Source of the DNA: Anaerolineae bacterium
GTDB taxonomy: Bacteria; Chloroflexota; Anaerolineae; B4-G1
Length of the DNA: 34,667 nt
Direction of reading: 5' to 3'
Assembly (NCBI GenBank): GCA_030612585.1
Contig: JAUWNP010000027.1
Coordinates: 1-34,667, forward strand
Under the pieces are notes generated by a model, which did not search any database, was not told the DNA's origin, and was given only the letters and a program-made list of their open reading frames with translations. Position numbers and translations under genes: made by a program. Shown here piece after piece: positions 24,859 to 31,015 of the stretch (the stretch's first letter is position 1; the number at the start of each line of letters is the position of its first letter).

Positions 24859-26109
24859 TTAACGCGGATACATCCTAGGGTGCAAGTCTGCTCCGCCTTT
24901 GATGGCGAAGTGGTCGCTGTCTTCGTAATGAATGTTTCGGTCAATCACGCGCCTCTTGTCCGAAGCCAACAGAACCACGTCCGATTCGATGGCTCGTGCC
25001 GGATATACCACTATGCCAGAACCGATGAAGCAGTTGTGACCCACGCAACCGCCCAGCACCGGCATGCCCGTTTCCTCCAGTTTGCCTTGATGTACTGCGC
25101 GAATAGACTTGGGCACCAGATTGAAGTCGGTGAAAGTGTTGCCTGCGCCGATGAAGGTATTGCGCCCGATGGAGCAGAACTGCAGGCACGTATTCTGCGC
25201 CACCATCGAATCTTCCATCATCACACTCATAAAGAGCGACGCTCGAAAGGGAAGGAAACAACGGTCCGATACCACGCTGAGCAGAATCTGCCCACCCTGT
25301 GCAATATCCACGTTATCTCCTATGACCGAGGAACAGATAACAGCCCCTGGGCCAACGGTGACATTATCGCCGATACGGGTCGGTCCCTGGATGATGGCGC
25401 TAGGATCAATGTTGCAGCCACGGCCTATATGCACCACCTCCGATGAAGAGAGGACCTGCTTCCGTTCCAACATTGCGCGCCACAGAATCTTTAGTAGTCT
25501 CCTGGCGTTACATTCGATGTCGCGCTCCAACCGCGCCCCATCAGCGAACACCCCAAAGATAACGTTGGCGGTGATGGTGTGAACCCAGTGCTCAATAGAG
25601 CAAAACGGTTTGGTAGGCACATGGTACACCAGGTCGCCTTTCTCATCCGACATGTGGGTTGGGACGTGATAGTAACCCACTTCGCGCACTCCGGTGTCCA
25701 TCACTAGTGTGCGTACGTTGGTCTCGACTCCATGGGGGAAATACCACATGTCGGCGACGTACACGTTTTCCTCGCGACGGATACCCCGCTGTATGTGGAC
25801 GGCATGGGCGGTGATAGCACGATCATCCAGCGCGAGAGCGACACGGCAGGCCTTGCCCGACTGCCGAGCCCGCTGGATGAACTCATCCAGGAAAAAACGA
25901 TCGAAGAACAGGTTGTCCCGGTAGACCAGCGTCTCTGCTCGCTGTGAGTCGATCTCCGCTAGCGAATCCACCTCGCGCTCCTCTGTGGTGTAGCGTGCCA
26001 ACACATCCCGCTGATGGAGCCACAGCGGTTTGTTGAGCACGTGGAGGTCACGCGCTGGCTCGTTGAACGGAAATATCTTGTGGCGCTCTCGTAGTATGAC
26101 TTTGCGCAT
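24859..26109 (-). CDS. Left-handed beta-helix (hexapeptide repeat) protein
   Basis: 416 residues. The N-terminal ~200 residues (HKIFPFNEPARDLHVLNKPL, NLFFDRFFLDEFI) form a globular domain I cannot assign; it may be nucleotidyltransferase-like but has no clear motif. From about 220 to 400 hexapeptide repeats predict a left-handed beta-helix: IGDNVTVGPGAVI, IGDNVDIAQGG, IGRNTFIGAGNTFTDF, VGHNCFIGSGIVVYPA. Such folds are usually acyl- or acetyltransferases or the C-terminal part of sugar pyrophosphorylases. The ATG at 26109 sits 8 bp after the V4R stop and is preferred over an upstream in-frame codon at 26154 that lies inside the V4R gene. Operon with V4R and the acyl-ACP reductase-like gene suggests a lipid or envelope role. 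Confidence 0.75.
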   Translation of the reverse strand: MRKVILRERHKIFPFNEPARDLHVLNKPLWLHQRDVLARYTTEEREVDSLAEIDSQRAETLVYRDNLFFDRFFLDEFIQRARQSGKACRVALALDDRAITAHAVHIQRGIRREENVYVADMWYFPHGVETNVRTLVMDTGVREVGYYHVPTHMSDEKGDLVYHVPTKPFCSIEHWVHTITANVIFGVFADGARLERDIECNARRLLKILWRAMLERKQVLSSSEVVHIGRGCNIDPSAIIQGPTRIGDNVTVGPGAVICSSVIGDNVDIAQGGQILLSVVSDRCFLPFRASLFMSVMMEDSMVAQNTCLQFCSIGRNTFIGAGNTFTDFNLVPKSIRAVHQGKLEETGMPVLGGCVGHNCFIGSGIVVYPARAIESDVVLLASDKRRVIDRNIHYEDSDHFAIKGGADLHPRMYPR

Positions 26110-26117
26110 ATACCTGC

Positions 26118-26768
26118 TCAATCCAGTGGGTGCTTGCCAATCAGAATGGTGCAAGTGCTATCGCCAGCGGCAATGCACGACACCTCTTCGACGTAAAAAT
26201 TTCTGCCACCACTAATCCAATAAAGCCCCTCCTCCAGAATACCGACAGCCAGGTGGCAGCAGGGCGAGTCACTCTTGCGTCCCCAACACACGCCGCAGCG
26301 CTCTATAATCCAGTGATAATACTGCTTGTCCTCTCCCAGTCGCACCAGGTGGTCGGTGAACCTGTTGAACATCTCGCCCAGGACCTCGAAGCCTATCCTA
26401 AGTTTCATCCCCAGGGGCAGTACGCGGAAGGCCATGTCCGCGATACCCAGCATCGGTCCGAAGTCCTTGATCCCGATCTTGAGACAGGCCCGGCCGGTCC
26501 GCCGCGCCAGCCCGCGCCCACTGCGCGGCCCATACATCTCATCCAATGCCTGTAGCAATCGCCCCAACTCATCGAAGGAGAATGCCTCGTCGAAGTCATT
26601 CGGCGGGTAATTCTCAATGTGATGCTGAAGCCGGGCCAGATTCAGGATTGCGTTCACCCCATTGCGGCCCATTACCTCTTCCATCGCCAGGAGGACAATC
26701 CGCCCCATCTTGTTGGGAAAAAAATATTGCCCTGGCTCCTGAATCGGTGATACAGGTCTATCTGTCAT
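26118..26768 (-). CDS. V4R-domain protein
   Basis: 216 residues. An N-terminal helical region carries NKMGRIVLLAMEEVMGRNG and the second half fits a V4R (4-vinyl reductase-like) domain: CGVCWGRKSDSPCCHLAVG followed by FYVEEVSCIAAGDSTCTILI. Five Cys around the domain may bind zinc or another metal. V4R domains bind small hydrophobic molecules in regulators (XylR, DmpR types) and in bacteriochlorophyll enzymes; here no DNA-binding domain is attached, so it is a stand-alone sensor or carrier. Its ATG overlaps the stop of the truncated hydrolase (ATGA at 26768-26765). It leads the beta-helix and reductase genes. Confidence 0.85.
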   Translation of the reverse strand: MTDRPVSPIQEPGQYFFPNKMGRIVLLAMEEVMGRNGVNAILNLARLQHHIENYPPNDFDEAFSFDELGRLLQALDEMYGPRSGRGLARRTGRACLKIGIKDFGPMLGIADMAFRVLPLGMKLRIGFEVLGEMFNRFTDHLVRLGEDKQYYHWIIERCGVCWGRKSDSPCCHLAVGILEEGLYWISGGRNFYVEEVSCIAAGDSTCTILIGKHPLD

Positions 26769-26881
26769 ATGAACTCATCCCCTGGTCGGTTGACGAACCA
26801 GCCGTGCAACAAAATCACGGGCCGTCCGTGGCCGAGCGTCTCGTAGTGAACCACTCCCCGGTCGGCAACAATGGAACTCAC
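26765..26881 (-). pseudogene. 38-codon stub of an alpha/beta-hydrolase, paralogue of 17293-18078
   Basis: From GTG at 26881, with AGGAG 10 nt upstream, the frame encodes MSSIVADRGVVHYETLGHG, then RPVILLHGWF, and stops at TGA (26767-26765). It aligns with the first ~30 residues of the hydrolase at 18078 (MSAIVIKEGLVHYEAIGRGK..., HGWL). The rest of the enzyme is missing. Start signal and coupled ATGA overlap to the V4R gene are kept, so it may now act as a translated leader. Confidence 0.8.
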
Positions 26882-27194
26882 GGGTGCGTCACTCCTGGTG
26901 ACTGAATGTGCAAAACGTAGTTACGTTTCACGCCTCGGCGCCCCATAGGTACAGATTCCAGGTTGCAGGTTGAGTCAATATATCATATCATATCACGAAA
27001 CTGTGTGGGAATCGTTGCGGTTGCGTTAAAATGAGGTTACAGTTGCTGATATGAACAACGGCCGAACTTACCGTCCCGCAAGGCTCGACCGCCGGAAAGA
27101 GGTATCTCCGAAGGGCCCAGGCGGACTTACATCGCTGCATATAACACAAGCATCAGTCACAGGACGGCGCGTCTGTCCCTTCCCATCCGCGCCT
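26882..27194. other. Intergenic region between two minus-strand operons
   Basis: About 310 bp without a convincing gene. It contains an AT-rich tandem run ATATCATATCATATCAC (26981-26997) that could hold the promoter of the V4R operon on the minus strand (two TATGAT words), but no good -35 was found. A short plus-strand frame from 27052 has no ribosome binding site and was not accepted. The 3' end of the GTPase transcript also lies here. Confidence 0.5.
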
Positions 27195-27731
27195 TTAGTC
27201 CTCCTCATCCATCATTTCGAGGATTGAGTATAGGAGTTCCAGTAGTACGTGCTTGACACTTTCCCGATCGGTCGCCGAACAGGGCAGCACTTTGACTTCT
27301 TCAGGGATGCGGAATGCAATGCGCAAGTCTTCGGGTGACCATGCGTCCTCTAAGTCCTGTTTGTTGGCAGCAACTACGTAGGGCACAGGAGCATAGGAAC
27401 GAAAAGTCTCGAAGATGCTGCGAGCCTCGCGAAACGTCTCCGGTCGCACACTGTCGAGCAGGACGATGAAGCCGAGCATGCCTTCCGATAGAATCTCCCA
27501 CATGAAGTCGAAGCGGCGTTGGCCAGGGGTGCCAAACAGATAGAGCACCAGGTCCTCGTCCACGGTGATGCGCCCAAAATCCATCGCCACCGTGGTCTGG
27601 TCCTTGAGGCGCTCCTCTGCGCGCGTGACCTTCCGCTCCGTTTCAACAATGTCAATCTCGCTGATGCTTTGGATGAACTGCGTTTTGCCAGCCGCAAAGG
27701 GGCCGGTCACTACCATCTTGACAGTTTGCAT
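27195..27731 (-). CDS. Small Ras/Arf-like GTPase (MglA-like group)
   Basis: 178 residues. G1 GPFAAGKT (10-17), G2 Thr in DQTTVAMDFG, G3 GTPGQ (67-71), G4 NKQD (123-126) and G5 CSAT (151-154) are all present, so GTP binding and hydrolysis are expected; Gln71 matches the Ras catalytic Gln. Bacterial relatives act as polarity or signalling switches; the family often travels with DUF4388 or roadblock proteins. The ATG at 27731 lies 2 nt after the stop of the DUF4388 gene, so the two are translated together and the DUF4388 protein is a likely partner or effector. No roadblock/LC7 GAP gene is seen in the window. Confidence 0.9.
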   Translation of the reverse strand: MQTVKMVVTGPFAAGKTQFIQSISEIDIVETERKVTRAEERLKDQTTVAMDFGRITVDEDLVLYLFGTPGQRRFDFMWEILSEGMLGFIVLLDSVRPETFREARSIFETFRSYAPVPYVVAANKQDLEDAWSPEDLRIAFRIPEEVKVLPCSATDRESVKHVLLELLYSILEMMDEED

Positions 27732-27733
27732 CG

Positions 27734-28567
27734 TTAGAGTTCCCGGATACGGTCAATCAACCGCAGTATCACGTTCCGCTTGACGACTGGACGGCGCATT
27801 GTCATAGGAGTGCGGCTGGGCGCTCCAGGCGGCGTGGGCACGGCTACCTTTTTTGTTGGCCGGACTAGTTCTACCAACCCCGCCTGCAACAAACCGTATA
27901 CTATCTTGCGGATCTGAAAATCACTCATGTTGTTGTACTGCGCAATCTGGCGGATAGTGTTGCGCGGGTTGATGAAGGACACCACGCGCCATTCCTCAAC
28001 ACTGAGACTGATGTTGCGCAGTCTCGCCTGGGGACGCTCGGCGAACTTGAGTGCCACGTCGAGGTTGGGCAGTTCTTCTTGTAGTTGCTCCCACTCCTTC
28101 AGGCGGCGACTGCCCTCCATAATCACGTTTTCCAGGTCAATGGGAACAGTGATGCGGTCCTCAAACGGTAGCCTGCTTGATTCGAAGCGGAAGGTACCCT
28201 CAGGCCAGGTGAAGAGACGATAGATGTTATTCAGAATGTAGGTATGTACACTCTGTACAATATCGTCCTGGCTCACGTAGCCCGCATTAATCAGCAGCAC
28301 CCCCAGTTCTTTGTCACTCCTGGCGCTAGCCCGGGCCTGGATCGCACGGGCCTGCTCCTCTGTGATCTTACCAGCGCGGTGAAGTATCGCAGCCAGATGA
28401 TCATCCTGCCCGTCTAGCGTCGCGTAGACGAGCTTGCCTTCTTTGAAACACAGGCGAGCCTGCGTCTCACGTGTGTCAATCGCCAGCGTGCCCGTCTTGC
28501 GCGCTAGGTTGATCAGGTTAAGCAACTGTGTCGCATTAAAATCTCGCAGGTTCCCTTTTAGTGCCAT
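27734..28567 (-). CDS. DUF4388 (PATAN-type) protein with C-terminal winged-helix region
   Basis: 277 residues. The first ~100 residues form the DUF4388/PATAN domain (MALKGNLRDFNATQLLNLI, then TGTLAIDTRETQARLCFKEG), seen in bacterial signalling and surface-motility proteins. A middle segment (GYVSQDDIVQSVHTYILNNI) and a winged-helix-like block (NNMSDFQIRKIVYGLLQAGL) follow, with a basic tail. The ATG at 28567 follows GGAGG by 5 nt; the longer frame to 28660 would include the promoter. It is first in an operon with the GTPase gene. A role linking GTPase state to a signalling output is inferred. Confidence 0.85.
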   Translation of the reverse strand: MALKGNLRDFNATQLLNLINLARKTGTLAIDTRETQARLCFKEGKLVYATLDGQDDHLAAILHRAGKITEEQARAIQARASARSDKELGVLLINAGYVSQDDIVQSVHTYILNNIYRLFTWPEGTFRFESSRLPFEDRITVPIDLENVIMEGSRRLKEWEQLQEELPNLDVALKFAERPQARLRNISLSVEEWRVVSFINPRNTIRQIAQYNNMSDFQIRKIVYGLLQAGLVELVRPTKKVAVPTPPGAPSRTPMTMRRPVVKRNVILRLIDRIREL

Positions 28568-28631
28568 ACCTACCTCCACCACGGCCAGGAGGGCTACAGA
28601 CCTGAGCCCGATTGAAGACGTATCAGGGTTG

Positions 28632-28660
28632 ATTATACCTTCTCTTGGCATGCTAGTCAA
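28632..28660 (-). promoter_or_regulatory. Promoter of the DUF4388-GTPase operon
   Basis: On the minus strand TTGACT (28660-28655), 17 bp, TATAAT (28637-28632). Transcription should start near 28625, leaving a leader of about 58 nt with GGAGG before the ATG at 28567. Confidence 0.8.
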
Positions 28661-28695
28661 CCGCCCGAAGCAGGGGCGGGAGTGTTGGTTTTCAC

Positions 28696-28724
28696 TTGTC
28701 CATTACTCTGGCAGGTGGTATACT
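28696..28724 (+). promoter_or_regulatory. Promoter before the phosphatase stub, leaderless geometry
   Basis: TTGTCC (28696-28701), 17 bp, TATACT (28719-28724). The predicted start falls at 28731-28732, on the second codon of ATGATG (28729-28734). Confidence 0.7.
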
Positions 28725-28728
28725 AGTG

Positions 28729-28812
28729 ATGATGACCAGACTCGCTCTCATCCGCCACGGGCAGGCTGTCAACATTGCTGCTCGCTGGGAGAGGTGGAGC
28801 GACGGAGATGGA
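28729..28812 (+). pseudogene. Histidine-phosphatase N-terminal stub
   Basis: ATGATG at 28729 opens a frame encoding MTRLALIRHGQAVN, with the RHG motif of the phosphoglycerate-mutase/histidine-phosphatase family, then AARWERWSDGDGL. The family fold needs ~180 residues; here the match stops after about 28 codons, at the start of the next gene, and the frame runs on as unrelated sequence to 28896. It is under a good promoter, so its start region probably now serves as the leader of the downstream membrane protein. Confidence 0.7.
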
Positions 28813-28814
28813 CT

Positions 28815-29414
28815 ATGGCCAGGAAACGCGGAGACCGCTACCGCCTCTTACTCTACGAGCGCATGTGGCAGCGCTGGGCCTGGACGTGCATCCTGATCGT
28901 GCCGGCTGCGGTCATACTATGGTGGTTTGCGCCTCGTATCTCAATCATCCACACCCCATTCCGTGCCCTGGCCCTCATCCCGGCCCTCGTTTCTCTCGTC
29001 ATCCTGGCCTACGCATACCTGGCCCGACGACTGGCCTGGGTACAGTGCAGGCCGAACCACCTGCACATTCAGATGCCTTTCTGCCCGCTCGTCGTCTCCT
29101 ATGGCCGCATCAAGGGTGTGCGCCCCAAGGCCTTTGCCCAGGTCTTCGACCCGGCAGGGGAGAGAGCAGCCCGCCGGCGCTGGCTGCGTCCCTACTGGGG
29201 CAGGACTGTCCTGATGGTGGAACTTTCAAAGTACCCGTTCAGCAAAACGTGGCTGCGCCTCTGGTTCAGCCCTTACCTCCTGTCCCCTGATGCCACCGGC
29301 TTCGTCTTCCTGGTCGAAGACTGGATGGCGCTCTCCCGTCAACTGGATGAGTTCCGCACGGCCTGGATGATGCGCCGCACCGAGCAGCGGCGTGCGCAGA
29401 GCAGCAAAACGTAG
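28815..29414 (+). CDS. Two-helix membrane protein of unknown function
   Basis: 199 residues. Two hydrophobic helices (about 22-45 and 50-75), then a ~120-residue cytoplasmic-type domain with beta-strand character (HLHIQMPFCPLVVSYGRIKG). This resembles a bacterial PH-like domain but has no diagnostic residue I can name. The ATG at 28815 has GGAG 7 nt upstream, and the frame upstream of it is not coding-like. The gene overlaps the 3' end of the phosphatase stub frame and uses its promoter. The C-terminus is basic (MMRRTEQRRAQSSKT). Family not recognised. Confidence 0.65.
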   Translation: MARKRGDRYRLLLYERMWQRWAWTCILIVPAAVILWWFAPRISIIHTPFRALALIPALVSLVILAYAYLARRLAWVQCRPNHLHIQMPFCPLVVSYGRIKGVRPKAFAQVFDPAGERAARRRWLRPYWGRTVLMVELSKYPFSKTWLRLWFSPYLLSPDATGFVFLVEDWMALSRQLDEFRTAWMMRRTEQRRAQSSKT

Positions 29415-29699
29415 GCGCACCCCTTTGACTGGACATCAGTAATTTCTCCGATTTTGGAACAACCAACCCCTCAGGGCAGTCGCATCTAAACTCGGGAATT
29501 GCCTGCAACGATGGAATGCGGGCGGTTAGTGGGCTGTAGCCCGAATTGTGCAAGAAGTGGATTCTAATAAACGTTTCACATTCTTCTAACGCTATGTGCA
29601 CTGAAGCGTGCTACGATAGTAATGTGGCTCGGTTGGGCGAAGCCACTTCAGGTAAGGAAGCACTCTCTACCCCTGAGTGACGCAATTTCGCTTCGGGGC
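29415..29699. other. Intergenic region, no gene seen
   Basis: About 285 bp. A hairpin GTGGCT/AGCCAC (29624-29629 with 29641-29646) lies near its end without a T-run. Nothing else structured was found. The promoter of the lipoprotein gene begins at 29700. Confidence 0.5.
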
Positions 29700-29728
29700 T
29701 TGCCATGTGGCAGGTCAAAGGGTATAAT
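29700..29728 (+). promoter_or_regulatory. Promoter of the FecR-like lipoprotein gene, leaderless geometry
   Basis: TTGCCA (29700-29705), 17 bp, TATAAT (29723-29728). Six bases later comes ATGATG at 29735, where transcription should begin. Confidence 0.75.
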
Positions 29729-29734
29729 GTCTAT

Positions 29735-30742
29735 ATGATGTCCGCTCGGAACTTGCCAAGAGGTTTGGGCTTCAGGATGCCCGGCCAGCAACTCAGCGCG
29801 CACAAAAGGGTACTCAGCCGGCTGCTGCCGATTGTGCTCGTGGGTCTCGTCGTCGCCTGCCAAAGCACTGCCACAGGGAACGGACAGTTTACGCCACCCT
29901 ACCTGCGGCTGCGTCTCTGTGGGGGGGAAGCACAGGTGCGCTGGTCGGACTCATCCGAGTGGACGGCGATGGAGGGGGAGGTCAGTGTTGATGGCAGTGG
30001 TGAGATAGTCGCAGATGCGGCAGAGGGGGCCCGGTTCTGCCTGGGCGATGGCAGTACGCTCGAACTAGCGCCCGGAGTCACGGTAGAGGTGCAGAACCCG
30101 CGCGTCTTTCCCCGCTTGCGGGTGACGTTATCGGATGGGAGCCTCCTGTTTGAAGCCCAGCGGCCATCATACGAGTTCGTCGTGCCTGTTGGCTCAGTGA
30201 CGCTTCTGGATGTCCCCTCGCGGCTAAGGATCGAGGTCAGCGAAGACAGGACACACGTGGTGGTTGAAGAGGGGGCCGTGGCCTGCTCGCTGGAGACGAG
30301 GACACTCACGCTGCTCGCTTGTTGGGAAATGTATGCAGTGGCAAGGGAGGAGGGAGAGGAGCCAGTAGAGCCATTGGTCATTGACTACTGTGCCGCCAAT
30401 GCGGTTCCTGGTCTCCCCACCCTGACTCCCTTTCCGAGCCCCACCCGCTGGGAGGCTGAGCCGACGGCTACGCCCACTCTCTCCCCTACTCCCTCCTCTA
30501 CACCTTCTCCCACCCTTACGCCTACACGACGGGGTATGACCCGCACTCCAACCCCTATGCCAGTGACCGCGCCGCCAGCGACCGCACCGCCATCAACTGC
30601 GCCGCCGCCGCCGCCGCCGACCGCGCCGCCGCCGACCGCGCCACCACCGACTGCGCCACCACCAACCGCGCCGCCACCGACCGCACTGCCGCCGACCGAA
30701 CCGCCACCTACTTCGGTGAAGCCTACCCTTACGCCGTCCTGA
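29735..30742 (+). CDS. FecR-like lipoprotein with TAPP-repeat tail
   Basis: 335 residues. A basic N-terminus and hydrophobic stretch end in a lipobox, LVGLVVAC, so the protein is exported and lipid-anchored. Residues ~55-200 resemble a FecR-type beta-rich domain (DGSTLELAPGVTVEVQNP, FEAQRPSYEFVVPVGSVTLL, VVVEEGAVAC), typically a cell-surface or anti-sigma-linked sensing domain; no TonB receptor or ECF sigma gene is near. From ~225 to the end the sequence is Pro/Thr-rich with tandem TAPP units, a flexible stalk or cell-wall spacer. The ATG at 29735 is picked because it lies exactly where transcription should start; the upstream ATG at 29705 falls inside the promoter. Confidence 0.8.
   Translation: MMSARNLPRGLGFRMPGQQLSAHKRVLSRLLPIVLVGLVVACQSTATGNGQFTPPYLRLRLCGGEAQVRWSDSSEWTAMEGEVSVDGSGEIVADAAEGARFCLGDGSTLELAPGVTVEVQNPRVFPRLRVTLSDGSLLFEAQRPSYEFVVPVGSVTLLDVPSRLRIEVSEDRTHVVVEEGAVACSLETRTLTLLACWEMYAVAREEGEEPVEPLVIDYCAANAVPGLPTLTPFPSPTRWEAEPTATPTLSPTPSSTPSPTLTPTRRGMTRTPTPMPVTAPPATAPPSTAPPPPPPTAPPPTAPPPTAPPPTAPPPTALPPTEPPPTSVKPTLTPS
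30568..30711 (+). repeat. Tandem Pro-Thr-Ala codon repeat
   Basis: A run of 12-15-bp units reading roughly ACCGCGCCGCCG encodes repeated TAPP. The opposite strand is a GC-rich shadow frame. Repeat number is likely variable among strains. Confidence 0.85.
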
Positions 30743-30884
30743 CACTCCTTCCCGGTTCGACTGGCCCCGAGCGAGAGCAGTATCCCGTATCCCCGGGATG
30801 TGGTCTATGTGTGTGTCCAGCCACCGACCGTGATATTTAAGGATTCTCAAGAGTTTTTATCACCGCTGGACAACCGCTGTGAGG

Positions 30885-30996
30885 TATAATTACAACGATG
30901 GGGCGATCATCAGATGGGGCGGCCCAATGTGATTGGGTGTGTTTCAAGTGAGTTGGAGGAAAGGAGCGGAGGCCCCGCTTCAGCGGGGGTTTTCCG
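30885..30996 (+). promoter_or_regulatory. Leader of the adhesin gene: -10 box, 17-codon uORF and hairpin
   Basis: TATAAT lies at 30885-30890 with no clear -35. Seven bases later ATG at 30898 begins a 17-codon frame ending TGA at 30951. A hairpin CCCCGC-TTCA-GCGGGG (30973-30988), followed by GTTTTCC and flanked by CGGA/TCCG, then precedes AAAGGAGG and the ATG at 31016. It resembles an attenuator but a leader peptide role is inferred. Confidence 0.45.
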
Positions 30997-31015
30997 GCTG
31001 AAAGGAGGCGAGGGT

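Noticed and set aside
26963..26991. Plus-strand promoter-like TTGCAG-17-TATCAT
   Set aside because: No plus-strand gene follows for 1.7 kb; the AT-rich tandem run easily creates such words.
27052..27200. Short plus-strand ORF and possible riboswitch in the 26.9-27.2 kb gap
   Set aside because: No ribosome binding site for the ORF, and the sequence did not match the cyclic-di-GMP or other riboswitch cores I could recall.
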